Source: a bacterium | GTDB lineage: Bacteria > Auribacterota > UBA3054 | Length of the DNA: 8,755 bases | Assembly: GCA_017444325.1 (NCBI GenBank) | Contig: JAFSWV010000021.1 | Location: forward strand, 1-8,755 | Direction of reading: 5' to 3' | Part shown: piece after piece, positions 1 through 7,510 of the stretch | Layout of the letters: every line of letters starts with the position of its first letter | How positions within the stretch are numbered: the first letter of the stretch is position 1 | Translations under genes and position numbers: made by a program | The notes under the pieces: model-generated | What the model was told of the DNA's origin: nothing | The model's database searches: none | The model's input: the letters and a program-made list of their open reading frames with translations, nothing else

Positions 1-38
1 AGCGATTAAATTATAGTGAAAGCCACTTTTTTTTACAA

Positions 39-1130
39 TTACTTGACCCCGAAACGATACTCGGTAACAGTCCTGTAAGTTTCGCCCGGACGGACGATGG
101 TGGAGGGGAACTGCGGCTTGTTGGGGGAATCGGGATAGTGCTGCGTCTCCATGGCCAGGCCTCCGTTCTCGCTGTAGGGAACGCCAGATTTGCCCTTGAT
201 GTGCGGGCCCAGGTAATTGCCGCTGTAGATCTGGATGCCGGGTTCAGTCGTCCAGACTTCCAGGTATCTGCCGGAGGTCTCCTCGTAGAGTTCCGCGGCT
301 TTCACGGGAGAGCCGTCCTTACTTGGCTCCGTCAGGACGAAGTTGTGGTCGTAGCCCTTGCCGTTCTTCAGCTGCTCGTCGTTTTCCCTGATCCTTTCGC
401 CGATCTTGTGCGGCGTCGTGAAGTCAAACGGCGTGCCTTTGACGGAAGTAATTTCGCCGGTCGGGATAAGGCCGGCGTCCGTCGGCGTCATCTTGTCAGC
501 GAAAAGCGTGAGGTCGTGGTCGAGGATCGTCCCTTCCGCTTCGCCGTGGAAATTGAAATAAACGTGCTGGGTCATGTTGATGGGCGTCGGCTTGTCAGTC
601 GTGGCCTCGTACTCGATGCGCCAGACGTTGTCGGGCGTCAGGATATAGGTGACTTTCACCTTCACGGCTCCGGGGAAGCCTTCCTCGCCGTCCGCGCTCT
701 CGTAAGTGAAAATGATGCCGACCGTGTCGCCTTCCTGGAAGGGGATGGGTTTCCAGACTTTGGCGTCCCAGCCTTTGATGCCGCCGTGCAGGCAGCAGGG
801 CAGTCCTCCCGGTTCGTTGTTGGTCGGCAGTTTGTATTCCTTTCCGTCCAAGGTGAATTTGCCAAAAGCGATGCGGTTGCCGTAGCGGCCGATCAGGGAG
901 CCCAGGTAAGCGTCCACTTTCTCATAGCCCTCGACGTCGTTGAAGCCGAGGATGCAGTCCTTAAGGTTTCCCTGTCTGTCGGGCAGGAACAGTTTGGTTA
1001 TTTTCCCGCCGTAGTTGTTGACTTCCATCCTGACTCCGCCCTTACCCTGCAGGGTGTAGGCGTTCACGGTTTCTCCGGAACTCGTCTTCGCCAAAAATTG
1101 CGAAGCGACGTAAGCTTTCGATTCTTCCAT
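39..1130 (-). CDS. galM: Aldose 1-epimerase (galactose mutarotase)
   Basis: Interconverts the alpha and beta anomers of aldoses such as galactose and glucose, feeding the Leloir pathway. The 363-residue length is typical of the family. No signal peptide is visible, so it should be cytosolic. Family landmarks seen: the substrate-binding stretch GRYGNRI (81-87), LHGG with His115, TQHVYFN with the catalytic-acid candidate His189, YDHNF with Asp261, and METQHYPD, whose Glu328 matches the family's catalytic base. The full active-site set is therefore present. The ATG (1130-1128) is preceded by AAGGAA (1141-1136) at 5 bases, which supports this start. It lies 15 bases downstream of the zinc-ribbon/CD225 gene on the same strand and probably shares its promoter. 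No galK, galT or sugar transporter is nearby, so the true substrate is not shown by context. No convincing terminator follows in the 38 bases left in the window. Confidence 0.95.
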   Translation of the reverse strand: MEESKAYVASQFLAKTSSGETVNAYTLQGKGGVRMEVNNYGGKITKLFLPDRQGNLKDCILGFNDVEGYEKVDAYLGSLIGRYGNRIAFGKFTLDGKEYKLPTNNEPGGLPCCLHGGIKGWDAKVWKPIPFQEGDTVGIIFTYESADGEEGFPGAVKVKVTYILTPDNVWRIEYEATTDKPTPINMTQHVYFNFHGEAEGTILDHDLTLFADKMTPTDAGLIPTGEITSVKGTPFDFTTPHKIGERIRENDEQLKNGKGYDHNFVLTEPSKDGSPVKAAELYEETSGRYLEVWTTEPGIQIYSGNYLGPHIKGKSGVPYSENGGLAMETQHYPDSPNKPQFPSTIVRPGETYRTVTEYRFGVK

Positions 1131-1145
1131 AATTTTTCCTTATGT

Positions 1146-1730
1146 CTATTGATTGTTATCGACTGTCTGTTCGATATTGGTCTGCGGTTCGTTTTCCTTC
1201 GGGGCCTTGCTCAGTTCGCTTGTCAAAAACATGAGCGCCACGCTCACTATGACCGTGATTATGATCCAAAGGCGCGCGCGTTTGGAAGCTTTAAGCGCGC
1301 TCATTTTGTCGCCCATCGCGATATAGCGGTTGCATTGGATGGCGTAAAAGATGGCGACTAATCCCAGGGGCTGGCAGCAAATAATTGTGAAGATGATGGC
1401 GGCGGCCAGGCTGTTGGGAACGTAAATGTCCCTGCCGGGATTTTTGGGATCGACCGTTATGAGTCTTTGGCGGCGCTTTTCTTCCAGCTTCCTGTGATAA
1501 GCTCTGTCCTGCTCGGAAAAATACTGCTCGTTGGATTCCTCCTCGTCCTCCCTGTCATGGTAGGTCTCCCTGTCGGGATCGAAGGTAAGGACGCCGTCCT
1601 CGTCGTACAGATCGCGATCGTCCCGTTTCGGTTGGGGCGGGGCGGTCTGGTTTGGGTTGGCCTTTTTTCCGCAGCTCGGGCAGTAGGCGCTGTTGGGAGC
1701 CGCCTCTTTGCCGCAACGTACGCAACGCAT
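1146..1730 (-). CDS. Zinc-ribbon protein with CD225/dispanin-type membrane domain
   Basis: A 194-residue membrane protein of unknown function. Residues 1-22 form a zinc ribbon: CVRC (Cys3, Cys6) and CPSC (Cys17, Cys20), a Cys4 site. Residues 35-90 are highly charged and probably disordered or coiled. Residues 104-170 look like a CD225/dispanin domain: a first membrane segment (about 106-131) containing ICCQPLGLVAIFYA, a short loop with the family-like pattern GDKMSALKASKRA (140-152), then a second membrane segment (about 153-170). The hydrophilic tail (171-194) is rich in Glu, Asn and Gln. Family knowledge: eukaryotic CD225 members include the IFITM proteins; bacterial members are common but poorly characterised and often carry N-terminal zinc ribbons. 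The ATG (1730-1728) has AAGGAA at 1743-1738, 7 bases upstream. It is the first gene of a leftward pair with galM. The domain call is by eye from the motif, and the function is not inferable. Confidence 0.85.
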   Translation of the reverse strand: MRCVRCGKEAAPNSAYCPSCGKKANPNQTAPPQPKRDDRDLYDEDGVLTFDPDRETYHDREDEEESNEQYFSEQDRAYHRKLEEKRRQRLITVDPKNPGRDIYVPNSLAAAIIFTIICCQPLGLVAIFYAIQCNRYIAMGDKMSALKASKRARLWIIITVIVSVALMFLTSELSKAPKENEPQTNIEQTVDNNQ

Positions 1731-1765
1731 ATCGTCTTTCCTTAGAGTGTAAGCTTAACTTCCTA

Positions 1766-1794
1766 ATTTTACAAAAAAGCCCCTTTTGGGTAAA
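1766..1794 (-). promoter_or_regulatory. Predicted leftward promoter for the zinc-ribbon/galM operon
   Basis: On the minus strand, TTTACC (1794-1789) resembles a -35 box in 4 of 6 positions. TAAAAT (1771-1766) resembles a -10 box in 5 of 6, and the spacer is exactly 17 bases. Transcription would start near 1759, giving a leader of about 29 bases that contains the AAGGAA ribosome binding site. This is a consensus match by eye only. Confidence 0.5.
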
Positions 1795-1815
1795 CAGACC
1801 GGATCGCCTCCTTTA

Positions 1816-1824
1816 TGCTAAAAT
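1816..1824 (+). promoter_or_regulatory. Predicted extended -10 promoter for the dsbD operon, implying a leaderless transcript
   Basis: TGCTAAAAT (1816-1824) is an extended -10 element (TG, one base, then TAAAAT, 5 of 6 to consensus). The best -35 candidate is weak: CAGACC at 1795-1800 with an 18-base spacer. An extended -10 often tolerates that. Counting from the -10 box, the start of transcription falls near 1831, only about 3 bases before the dsbD ATG at 1834. No Shine-Dalgarno-like sequence lies upstream of that ATG, which agrees with a leaderless message. It has not been tested experimentally. Confidence 0.5.
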
Positions 1825-1833
1825 CTAATTACT

Positions 1834-3309
1834 ATGACTGACTTACTTAAACTTCTGCGCCTGACCGCGCTCTTTTTGGCCTTCGCGCTTTCGGCTCTCG
1901 GCGCCGAAACGCTGCCCGTCTCTTTTTCGCTGCTTGACGAGGAAGCCGGTTCCTGCCGGATCAAAGCCAATGTGAAAGCTGGCGCCTACCTTTACGCCGG
2001 CTTCACCGTCAACGGCATCGTTCCTTCCCTTCCTGAACCGGTAAAGAACGCGGAGAGCGAGGACGTTTACAAGAAGAGCCTTGAGTTCACCGTCGCGACG
2101 GGTACTCCACTTTCCATAAATTTCCGCTGCTGCGACAAGGATATCTGCTATCCGCCTCAGACGGTCACCTTGGGCGGCGAAAAGTCTTCCGAACTTCGTA
2201 TCGGCTCCAGCAAACTGCCTCCGGAGACCGACGGGTTCAAAGAAACTAAGCGCGCCTACGGATACATGTCGAGCGCGGACTTCAAGGCTTTCCTCTACGG
2301 CAAGGAGGAGGAAAAAGCCTCTTCCGGATTCGGGATCTGGGCGCTCGTGCTGCTCTTCTTCGGCGGCCTTCTGCTGAACCTTACGCCCTGCGTGCTGCCG
2401 GTCATCCCCATGACGCTGGCGGTCCTCGGCGCGAAATACGAAAAGGCCGGGCCACGGCGCGGCGCGCTTCTGGGCGCGACCTACGGGCTCGGCATGACGC
2501 TGACCTACGGGACGCTGGGCGCCATAGCGATCTTCATCGGCGGCAGCTTCGGCCAGTGGTACGACCTCTGGTACTTTAGGGCCGCCCTGGCTCTGCTCTT
2601 TATTGTTTTGGGTCTGGCTATGCTCGACCTCTTCATCCTGGACTGGAGCCGCTTCATAGGCAGGCCGCAGAACGTATCGGGCAAGAAGGGCAGCGCCTTG
2701 CACGCTTTCTTCCTGGGCGTTCTGGCGGCGCTCTTGGCCGGCGCCTGCGTAGCCCCCGTCATCGTCTACGCCCTGGCGCAGGGCGCGGAGCTCTACAATA
2801 AGGGCAATTACCTTGGACTATTGCTGCCTTTCGTCCTGGGCCTCGGCCTGGCTTCGCCCTGGCCTTTCCTTGGCGCCGGGCTCTCCTTCCTCCCGAAGCC
2901 GGGCGGCTGGATGGTCTGGGTGAAAAGAGTCATGGCCGTCGTGCTCATCGGGCTCGGCATTTACTACGCCCTCGCGGTCCCGCGGCTCTTCCGCGCCGAG
3001 AACTACTCGTATTCCGAAACGGAGAAAGTACCAGGCTATTATTACAACGACAGCATCAGCGCCGCTTTTGAAAAGAGCCGCGCGGAAAAGAAACCGCTTG
3101 TCGTCGACTGTTCCGCCAGCTGGTGCGCCTCCTGCAAAAAAATGGAGCGGAAAACTTTCCGCGATCCCGAGATCAGGAACATCCTGACCAGCGACTTCGT
3201 CTTCCTTAACTACCGCGTGGACGCTGACGCGGAAAACAGACTGCTTAAAATACGTTTGGATCTCCTTCAACCCAAGGGCCTGCCGGCCGTCATAATCCTA
3301 GAGCCATGA
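1834..3309 (+). CDS. dsbD: Thiol:disulfide interchange protein DsbD, shortened at the C-terminus
   Basis: Moves reducing power from cytosolic thioredoxin across the inner membrane to periplasmic thiol proteins. Residues 1-23 look like a signal peptide (cleavage after SALGA). The periplasmic alpha domain (about 25-115) has the C-x5-C pair Cys99/Cys105 in a CYPPQT context, as in E. coli DsbD. Residues 165-383 hold about six membrane segments, with the redox cysteines Cys186 (TPCVLP) and Cys305 (GACVAP); E. coli DsbD has eight. The C-terminal thioredoxin-like domain (about 405-491) has WCASC (Cys431, Cys434) and the cis-proline stretch KGLPAV (481-486). It stops at residue 491, right after the strand following the cis-proline, so the last strand and helix of the fold (roughly 25-30 residues) are missing. 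The start is fixed: the frame has a stop at 1819 and the next Met is residue 145. Its TGA overlaps the next gene's ATG (ATGA at 3306-3309). Confidence 0.93.
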   Translation: MTDLLKLLRLTALFLAFALSALGAETLPVSFSLLDEEAGSCRIKANVKAGAYLYAGFTVNGIVPSLPEPVKNAESEDVYKKSLEFTVATGTPLSINFRCCDKDICYPPQTVTLGGEKSSELRIGSSKLPPETDGFKETKRAYGYMSSADFKAFLYGKEEEKASSGFGIWALVLLFFGGLLLNLTPCVLPVIPMTLAVLGAKYEKAGPRRGALLGATYGLGMTLTYGTLGAIAIFIGGSFGQWYDLWYFRAALALLFIVLGLAMLDLFILDWSRFIGRPQNVSGKKGSALHAFFLGVLAALLAGACVAPVIVYALAQGAELYNKGNYLGLLLPFVLGLGLASPWPFLGAGLSFLPKPGGWMVWVKRVMAVVLIGLGIYYALAVPRLFRAENYSYSETEKVPGYYYNDSISAAFEKSRAEKKPLVVDCSASWCASCKKMERKTFRDPEIRNILTSDFVFLNYRVDADAENRLLKIRLDLLQPKGLPAVIILEP

Positions 3310-6215
3310 AAATAATCAAACGCCTCCTTATCATCGCGCTCATCCTGATAGCGCTTGTGGTCGTTGTGTTTTTCGTCGTAACCTCTTCGCCCTTCATTAC
3401 GAAAGTGCTCGTCCCGGCGCTGCAGACGGAGGAGTACATGTTCACGCTGGATGATATAGACCTCGGCTTCGGCGAGAGCTCTTTTGCCAACCTGAACTTC
3501 GTCTGGCGGAACCCTTCCGGCGAAACGAACATGACTTTGTTCGTCCAGAATTTCAAGACCGGCTACGAACTCATGTCTTTCGGCTCCGACCAGAAGAAGA
3601 TCAAAGTGCTTTCCATAACCGGGCCGAGGCTGGCCATCTTCCCGTCCTTCTTTGAAAAAAAGGAAAAACAGCCTGAAGAAAAGAAAGAGAAAAAAGACTT
3701 CGACCTCAAGAAGAAGATGGAGGAACTGAAGGTGCCCGTGGATCTCGACGCGCTCTACGTCCCCGGCGCCTCCTTTTCCGTCACGACCAAAGAGGAAAAG
3801 CTCTGGGGCAACTTAAATCTGGAGGTCAACAAGTTCGCGCCCAACAAGGAGGCCGATCTGAAATTGACCGGCAACGCGCGCTACGTCAAGGGCGAGGACG
3901 TCACGGTGGAACGGATGCCTTTCTCTCTGGAAGCGGCTTTCACCTTCTCAGATTCCCTGATCCCCACGGGCGCCAAAGGCTCGCTGCTCATAACCAACCT
4001 GACAGGGCGGGCGGGCGAGATAGACCTCGCGAACTGGTACGTCCTGGGCAATCTGCAGGCGGAATGTGAGAACGTGGGCCAGGCCCTCATTATAAAGAAT
4101 CTCTCCCTGGCGCTGAAACAGGGCAAGAAAGATGTCGCCGGGCTGATAAGCAACGGCCGCTACGACGTCTCTTCCGGCAGCGCCGAGGCGGCGGCCGCGC
4201 TGCAGGTCATGCCGTCCACGCTTTGGGAAAAGCTTTTCGGCGACCGCGTGCCGCTGGCCTTAGGCCAGCTCGAGACTTCGCTTACCACGAACGCCCGCTG
4301 GGACAATTCCGCCTCCACGCTCTCCGGCAACAACCACATCTTCCTTAAGAAAGTCGCTTACTCCGCCTATCCGCACCTGCCGCCTTTGGACTGCGAACTG
4401 GTCTCCACCACCCGCTTTGAGACCGCTAACAAAAAGATCTCTTTCGACAGATTCGACCTCTCCGCCAGGCGCCAGGACGGCAGCGTCATGCTGCTCGTGA
4501 AAACGCTTTCGCCCCTGGCGCTGGAATTCGACAAACTTTCCAGAGGCGAACTCTGCTCTGCAAATCTAGCCTACGAGCTCAGGGACGCCGAGCTGCAATG
4601 GCTCTCGCCCTTCGTCAAAAATAACGACGTCAAGATCAACAAAGGCACGCTCTCGGTGGTTGGCAAGACCGCTTTCGATCCGGAAAAGAAAGACCTGTCC
4701 GGCACTTGGCAGCTTTCTCTCAACGACGCTGACGTCTCCATGAAGGAGAAGCGCTACCGCAAGCTGAACGGCGAAGCGCTCCTTGAAGGTTCTTTTTCGG
4801 ACAACGACCGCTTCCTCTTCACCCTAAAGCGCTTTTCAGCGACCCTGAACAACAGGAACGTTCTCTCGGCCGGCGCGAAAGGCGAGGGCTCGCTCAGCAA
4901 AAAAAGCTACGCCGCACGCTGGGATATCGGCTTGCTCTCCTCACTCCTTTGGGATCCCGCCAACGTTGACGACCAGCTCTTTTTGCAAAGCGCCGGCGGC
5001 GCCAGCGCCACTTTGCCTAAGGTCACGCTTAGCCCGACCTCGCTTGCCATCCAGAAAGGCAGCAATCCTAAGCAGAGCCTCGATCTCAACGGCGAATTTT
5101 ACATCGAGCCGACCGCCGGCAAACAGAAACTTTACGTCGCCTCGAACCATTTCGACATCCAGGCCCTGACCGCCTCCCCCGAGGGAAGCGCGGAAAAAGA
5201 CGCCCAGAAAAAAGCGGAAGAACCGAAGAAGGGCGGCCAGGCCGAACCGGCCAAGGGCATAGAAAAATGGCAGGCTGAGGCCACTCTCGACTTCAAGGAG
5301 CTTTGCTACGGCAACTACGTGCTCTCTCCCTGCAAGCTTTTCGTTGAGCTGATGAACGGCGTGGCCACGCTTAAAGGCCCGAACCTTGGCTTCGCGGAAG
5401 GCACGCTTGACCTGAATAGCGTCTGCGACCTGAAGATCCCCGGCTACGCCTACACCATGTCGCTCCTTGGCACCAACATCTCCTGCATGGCGGTCTCCAA
5501 AGCCGCGATGCCGAAGGGCGACACCTACATCTCGGGCCTTGCCGGATTGAACCTCCAGGCACAGGGCCGCGGCACCGACAGCGAGGCCATAAAGAAAGAC
5601 CTGACCGCGCAGTTCAAAATGGACGTTAGGGACGGCGAGCTCAAGAACATCAAGATCCTGAACGCGCTGGCGAACATCCTGCACTACAGCCGCCTGAGCG
5701 ACCTTCCGTTCCGCGATTTCGACATGAGCGCCTCGCTTACCAACGGCGTCCTCGCCATCGACGAGAGCGAAGTCACAAGCGCCGTTGTGGGGCTTAGGAC
5801 CGAAGGCACCATCGACATGGACAAGAACATCGACATGGCCATCAGCCTCACCTTAACCGCCCAGGCCGTGAAAGAGATCGTGCTCTCCATGGCGCCCAAG
5901 TCCGTTTTGAAAGACAACGACGAGCCCGGCAAAACTTATCCTTTGCCCCCCATCGTCGTGACCGGAACGCTTGAGAATCCGCAGATCCTGGGCCCCGAAA
6001 ACGTATTCAAATCCCTGACCAAGACCTTGGGCGCCCACTGGGAGATGTTCCTCGACGTGGTCCCGACCGACAAGGTAAAAGAAAACGTGCAGAAAGGCAT
6101 CGAGAAACTTGGCGGCGTCATTCAGGGAGGCGATAAGAATTCCGATGCTTCGCAGCAGGCTGACAAGCTCATAAAGGAAGGAAAGAATCTCCTGAAAGGC
6201 CTCTTCAAGAAGTAA
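3306..6215 (+). CDS. AsmA-like protein with one N-terminal membrane anchor
   Basis: A 969-residue protein with a basic start (MKIIKR) and a single membrane segment (about 7-26), followed by a very long beta-rich chain expected in the periplasm. The C-terminal part matches the AsmA-type pattern: a GRGTDSEAIKKDLTAQF stretch, then DGELKNIKILNALANIL, the LPFRDFDMSASLTNGVLAIDE region (about 800-820) and a TEGTIDMDKNIDMAISLTL strand pair (about 835-855). Family knowledge: AsmA/TamB/YhdP-type proteins are envelope proteins linked to lipid transport and outer membrane homeostasis. Two Lys/Glu-rich segments (117-142 and 630-651) look like flexible linkers dividing it into modules. The predicted periplasmic part has seven cysteines (254, 363, 417, 667, 676, 707, 727), four of them clustered. 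The start overlaps the dsbD stop by 4 bases with no Shine-Dalgarno, so translation is probably coupled. The family is likely; the specific cargo is unknown. Confidence 0.8.
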   Translation: MKIIKRLLIIALILIALVVVVFFVVTSSPFITKVLVPALQTEEYMFTLDDIDLGFGESSFANLNFVWRNPSGETNMTLFVQNFKTGYELMSFGSDQKKIKVLSITGPRLAIFPSFFEKKEKQPEEKKEKKDFDLKKKMEELKVPVDLDALYVPGASFSVTTKEEKLWGNLNLEVNKFAPNKEADLKLTGNARYVKGEDVTVERMPFSLEAAFTFSDSLIPTGAKGSLLITNLTGRAGEIDLANWYVLGNLQAECENVGQALIIKNLSLALKQGKKDVAGLISNGRYDVSSGSAEAAAALQVMPSTLWEKLFGDRVPLALGQLETSLTTNARWDNSASTLSGNNHIFLKKVAYSAYPHLPPLDCELVSTTRFETANKKISFDRFDLSARRQDGSVMLLVKTLSPLALEFDKLSRGELCSANLAYELRDAELQWLSPFVKNNDVKINKGTLSVVGKTAFDPEKKDLSGTWQLSLNDADVSMKEKRYRKLNGEALLEGSFSDNDRFLFTLKRFSATLNNRNVLSAGAKGEGSLSKKSYAARWDIGLLSSLLWDPANVDDQLFLQSAGGASATLPKVTLSPTSLAIQKGSNPKQSLDLNGEFYIEPTAGKQKLYVASNHFDIQALTASPEGSAEKDAQKKAEEPKKGGQAEPAKGIEKWQAEATLDFKELCYGNYVLSPCKLFVELMNGVATLKGPNLGFAEGTLDLNSVCDLKIPGYAYTMSLLGTNISCMAVSKAAMPKGDTYISGLAGLNLQAQGRGTDSEAIKKDLTAQFKMDVRDGELKNIKILNALANILHYSRLSDLPFRDFDMSASLTNGVLAIDESEVTSAVVGLRTEGTIDMDKNIDMAISLTLTAQAVKEIVLSMAPKSVLKDNDEPGKTYPLPPIVVTGTLENPQILGPENVFKSLTKTLGAHWEMFLDVVPTDKVKENVQKGIEKLGGVIQGGDKNSDASQQADKLIKEGKNLLKGLFKK

Positions 6216-7510
6216 TGAAGCAGAAGACTTTCTCCACTCTGCCCATCAAGGAACAGGCGCTTTTGATCGGTTTTCAGGAAGCTGGAAACATGATCGGTGA
6301 GCGCAATGTCAGCTTTGAAGAGCTCTCCGCCTTGGCGGAGACCGCCGGCCTTGAGACAGTGCTGAAAACGGAGATCAAGCTCCGCGACATCAATCCCGCC
6401 ACTTACATCGGCGCGGGGAAAGTCAAGGAATTGGCGGAACTGGGCGCCGAGTTTCCCGACCTGCATCTCTACATCTTCGACACGGAATTAAGCAACGCCC
6501 AGCACAAAAACCTAGAGGACGCCCTGCAGGCCAAGATCATGGACCGCACCGGCCTTATTCTTGAGATCTTCGCGCAGCGGGCGCGCACAAAAGAAGGCAA
6601 GCTGCAGGTGGAGTGCGCCCAGCTCAGTTATCTTCTGCCGCGCCTGACCGGCCTTTGGTCGCACCTCTCCCGCCAGTACGCCGGCGCCGGCACGAACGGC
6701 CCCGGCGAAACGCAGCTCGAGCTCGACAAGCGCAAAGCCAGGGCGAGATTGCAGCGCTTACGAGAGGAGCTCGCCGACATTAGGAGCAACCGCGAGCTAC
6801 AGCGCAAAGCGCGCCAAAAAAGCCGCGAGACCGCCGTGGCGTTGGTCGGCTACACCAACGCCGGGAAATCGACTCTAATGAACGCACTCACCAAAGCGGA
6901 CGTTTTGGTGGAGGACAAGCTCTTCGCGACCTTGGACCCGACTTCGCGCCTCTACAAAGCAAAAAACAACGAGCAGCTCGTCTTCATCGATACGGTCGGC
7001 TTCATCAGGCATCTTCCGCACGGCCTGGTGGAAGCATTCAAAGCGACATTAGAGGAAGCGGAAAAGGCGGACGTCATCGTCCATGTGGCCGACGCTTCGG
7101 CGCCCGACACAATCGAGCAGATCAAAGCGGTGGAAAAAGTGCTATCCGAGATCGGCGCGGATAAGAATCCGCGCATCCTAGCCCTCAACAAAAAGGACGC
7201 GCTCTCCTTCGCCCGCTACCACGAACTGAAAGCCATGTATCCGGAAGCGGTCTTCATCTCCGCCAAGGAAAAGGACAATTTCGAAGCGCTCTTAGATCTC
7301 ATTCTGGAAAAGCGAAAAGCGCCGCGCCCCTGGGCCAGGCTCAGGCTCCCGCCGGACAGGGGAGATCTGGTGGCGAAGCTTTTCGCCCGCTGCACCGTCA
7401 GAGACCTCGAATACAAAGAGGACGCCATCACTTTGGAAGCGGAGATCCCAAAGGACCTCCGGGCGGAATTCTTCCCCTACAGGGAAAAAAGCCAGGGAGA
7501 GGAAAGTTGA
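6215..7510 (+). CDS. hflX: GTPase HflX
   Basis: A ribosome-associated GTPase of the Obg/HflX group that binds the 50S subunit and is known in E. coli to split stalled ribosomes under stress. The 431-residue length is normal. The N-terminal HflX domain (about 15-110) has NPATYIGAGKVKEL. The middle region carries the family hallmark NGPGETQLELDKR (161-173), followed by a helical, Arg-rich linker (174-205). G motifs: G1 GYTNAGKST (212-220), G2 around Thr239 in FATLDPT, G3 DTVG (259-262) with RHLPHGLVEAFKATLEE after it, G4 NKKD (325-328), and G5 SAKE (349-352). All appear intact. The ATG shares one base with the stop of the AsmA-like gene (TAATG), and no strong ribosome binding site precedes it, so it is probably translated by re-initiation. 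In many bacteria hflX sits next to hfq; here it is embedded in an envelope operon. Confidence 0.97.
   Translation: MKQKTFSTLPIKEQALLIGFQEAGNMIGERNVSFEELSALAETAGLETVLKTEIKLRDINPATYIGAGKVKELAELGAEFPDLHLYIFDTELSNAQHKNLEDALQAKIMDRTGLILEIFAQRARTKEGKLQVECAQLSYLLPRLTGLWSHLSRQYAGAGTNGPGETQLELDKRKARARLQRLREELADIRSNRELQRKARQKSRETAVALVGYTNAGKSTLMNALTKADVLVEDKLFATLDPTSRLYKAKNNEQLVFIDTVGFIRHLPHGLVEAFKATLEEAEKADVIVHVADASAPDTIEQIKAVEKVLSEIGADKNPRILALNKKDALSFARYHELKAMYPEAVFISAKEKDNFEALLDLILEKRKAPRPWARLRLPPDRGDLVAKLFARCTVRDLEYKEDAITLEAEIPKDLRAEFFPYREKSQGEES
7494..7502 (+). promoter_or_regulatory. Ribosome binding site that fixes the TTG start of the glycosyltransferase
   Basis: AGGGAGAGG inside the 3' end of hflX is a strong Shine-Dalgarno-like sequence. 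It ends 4 bases before the TTG at 7507. No other ribosome binding site in the plus-strand operon is as good, and it supports a TTG start over any downstream ATG. Confidence 0.7.

Noticed and set aside
15..34. Possible terminator on the plus strand: AGTG/CACT stem followed by eight T
   Set aside because: The stem is only four base pairs with a five-base loop, too weak to call. It also faces the wrong way to end galM, and no plus-strand gene is visible to its left.
138..1361. Long plus-strand open frame (407 codons) antisense to galM and the zinc-ribbon gene
   Set aside because: It overlaps two well-supported minus-strand genes. Its translation has no recognisable motif and shows the Val/Arg/Asp/Ala bias typical of antisense frames in GC-rich coding DNA.
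1843..2703. Minus-strand open frame (286 codons) antisense to dsbD
   Set aside because: It lies wholly within dsbD, whose signal peptide, membrane segments and redox motifs are clear. The antisense product is low-complexity (Gln, Glu, Arg and Ala rich) with no motif.
4941..5684. Minus-strand open frame (247 codons) antisense to the AsmA-like gene
   Set aside because: It reads as a shadow frame with no recognisable domain, and the plus-strand frame is continuous over 969 codons with coupled start and stop.
5811..5840. Short direct repeat of CATCGACATGG
   Set aside because: It encodes the paired IDM residues of a beta-strand region in the AsmA-like protein, and there are only two copies, so it is ordinary coding sequence.
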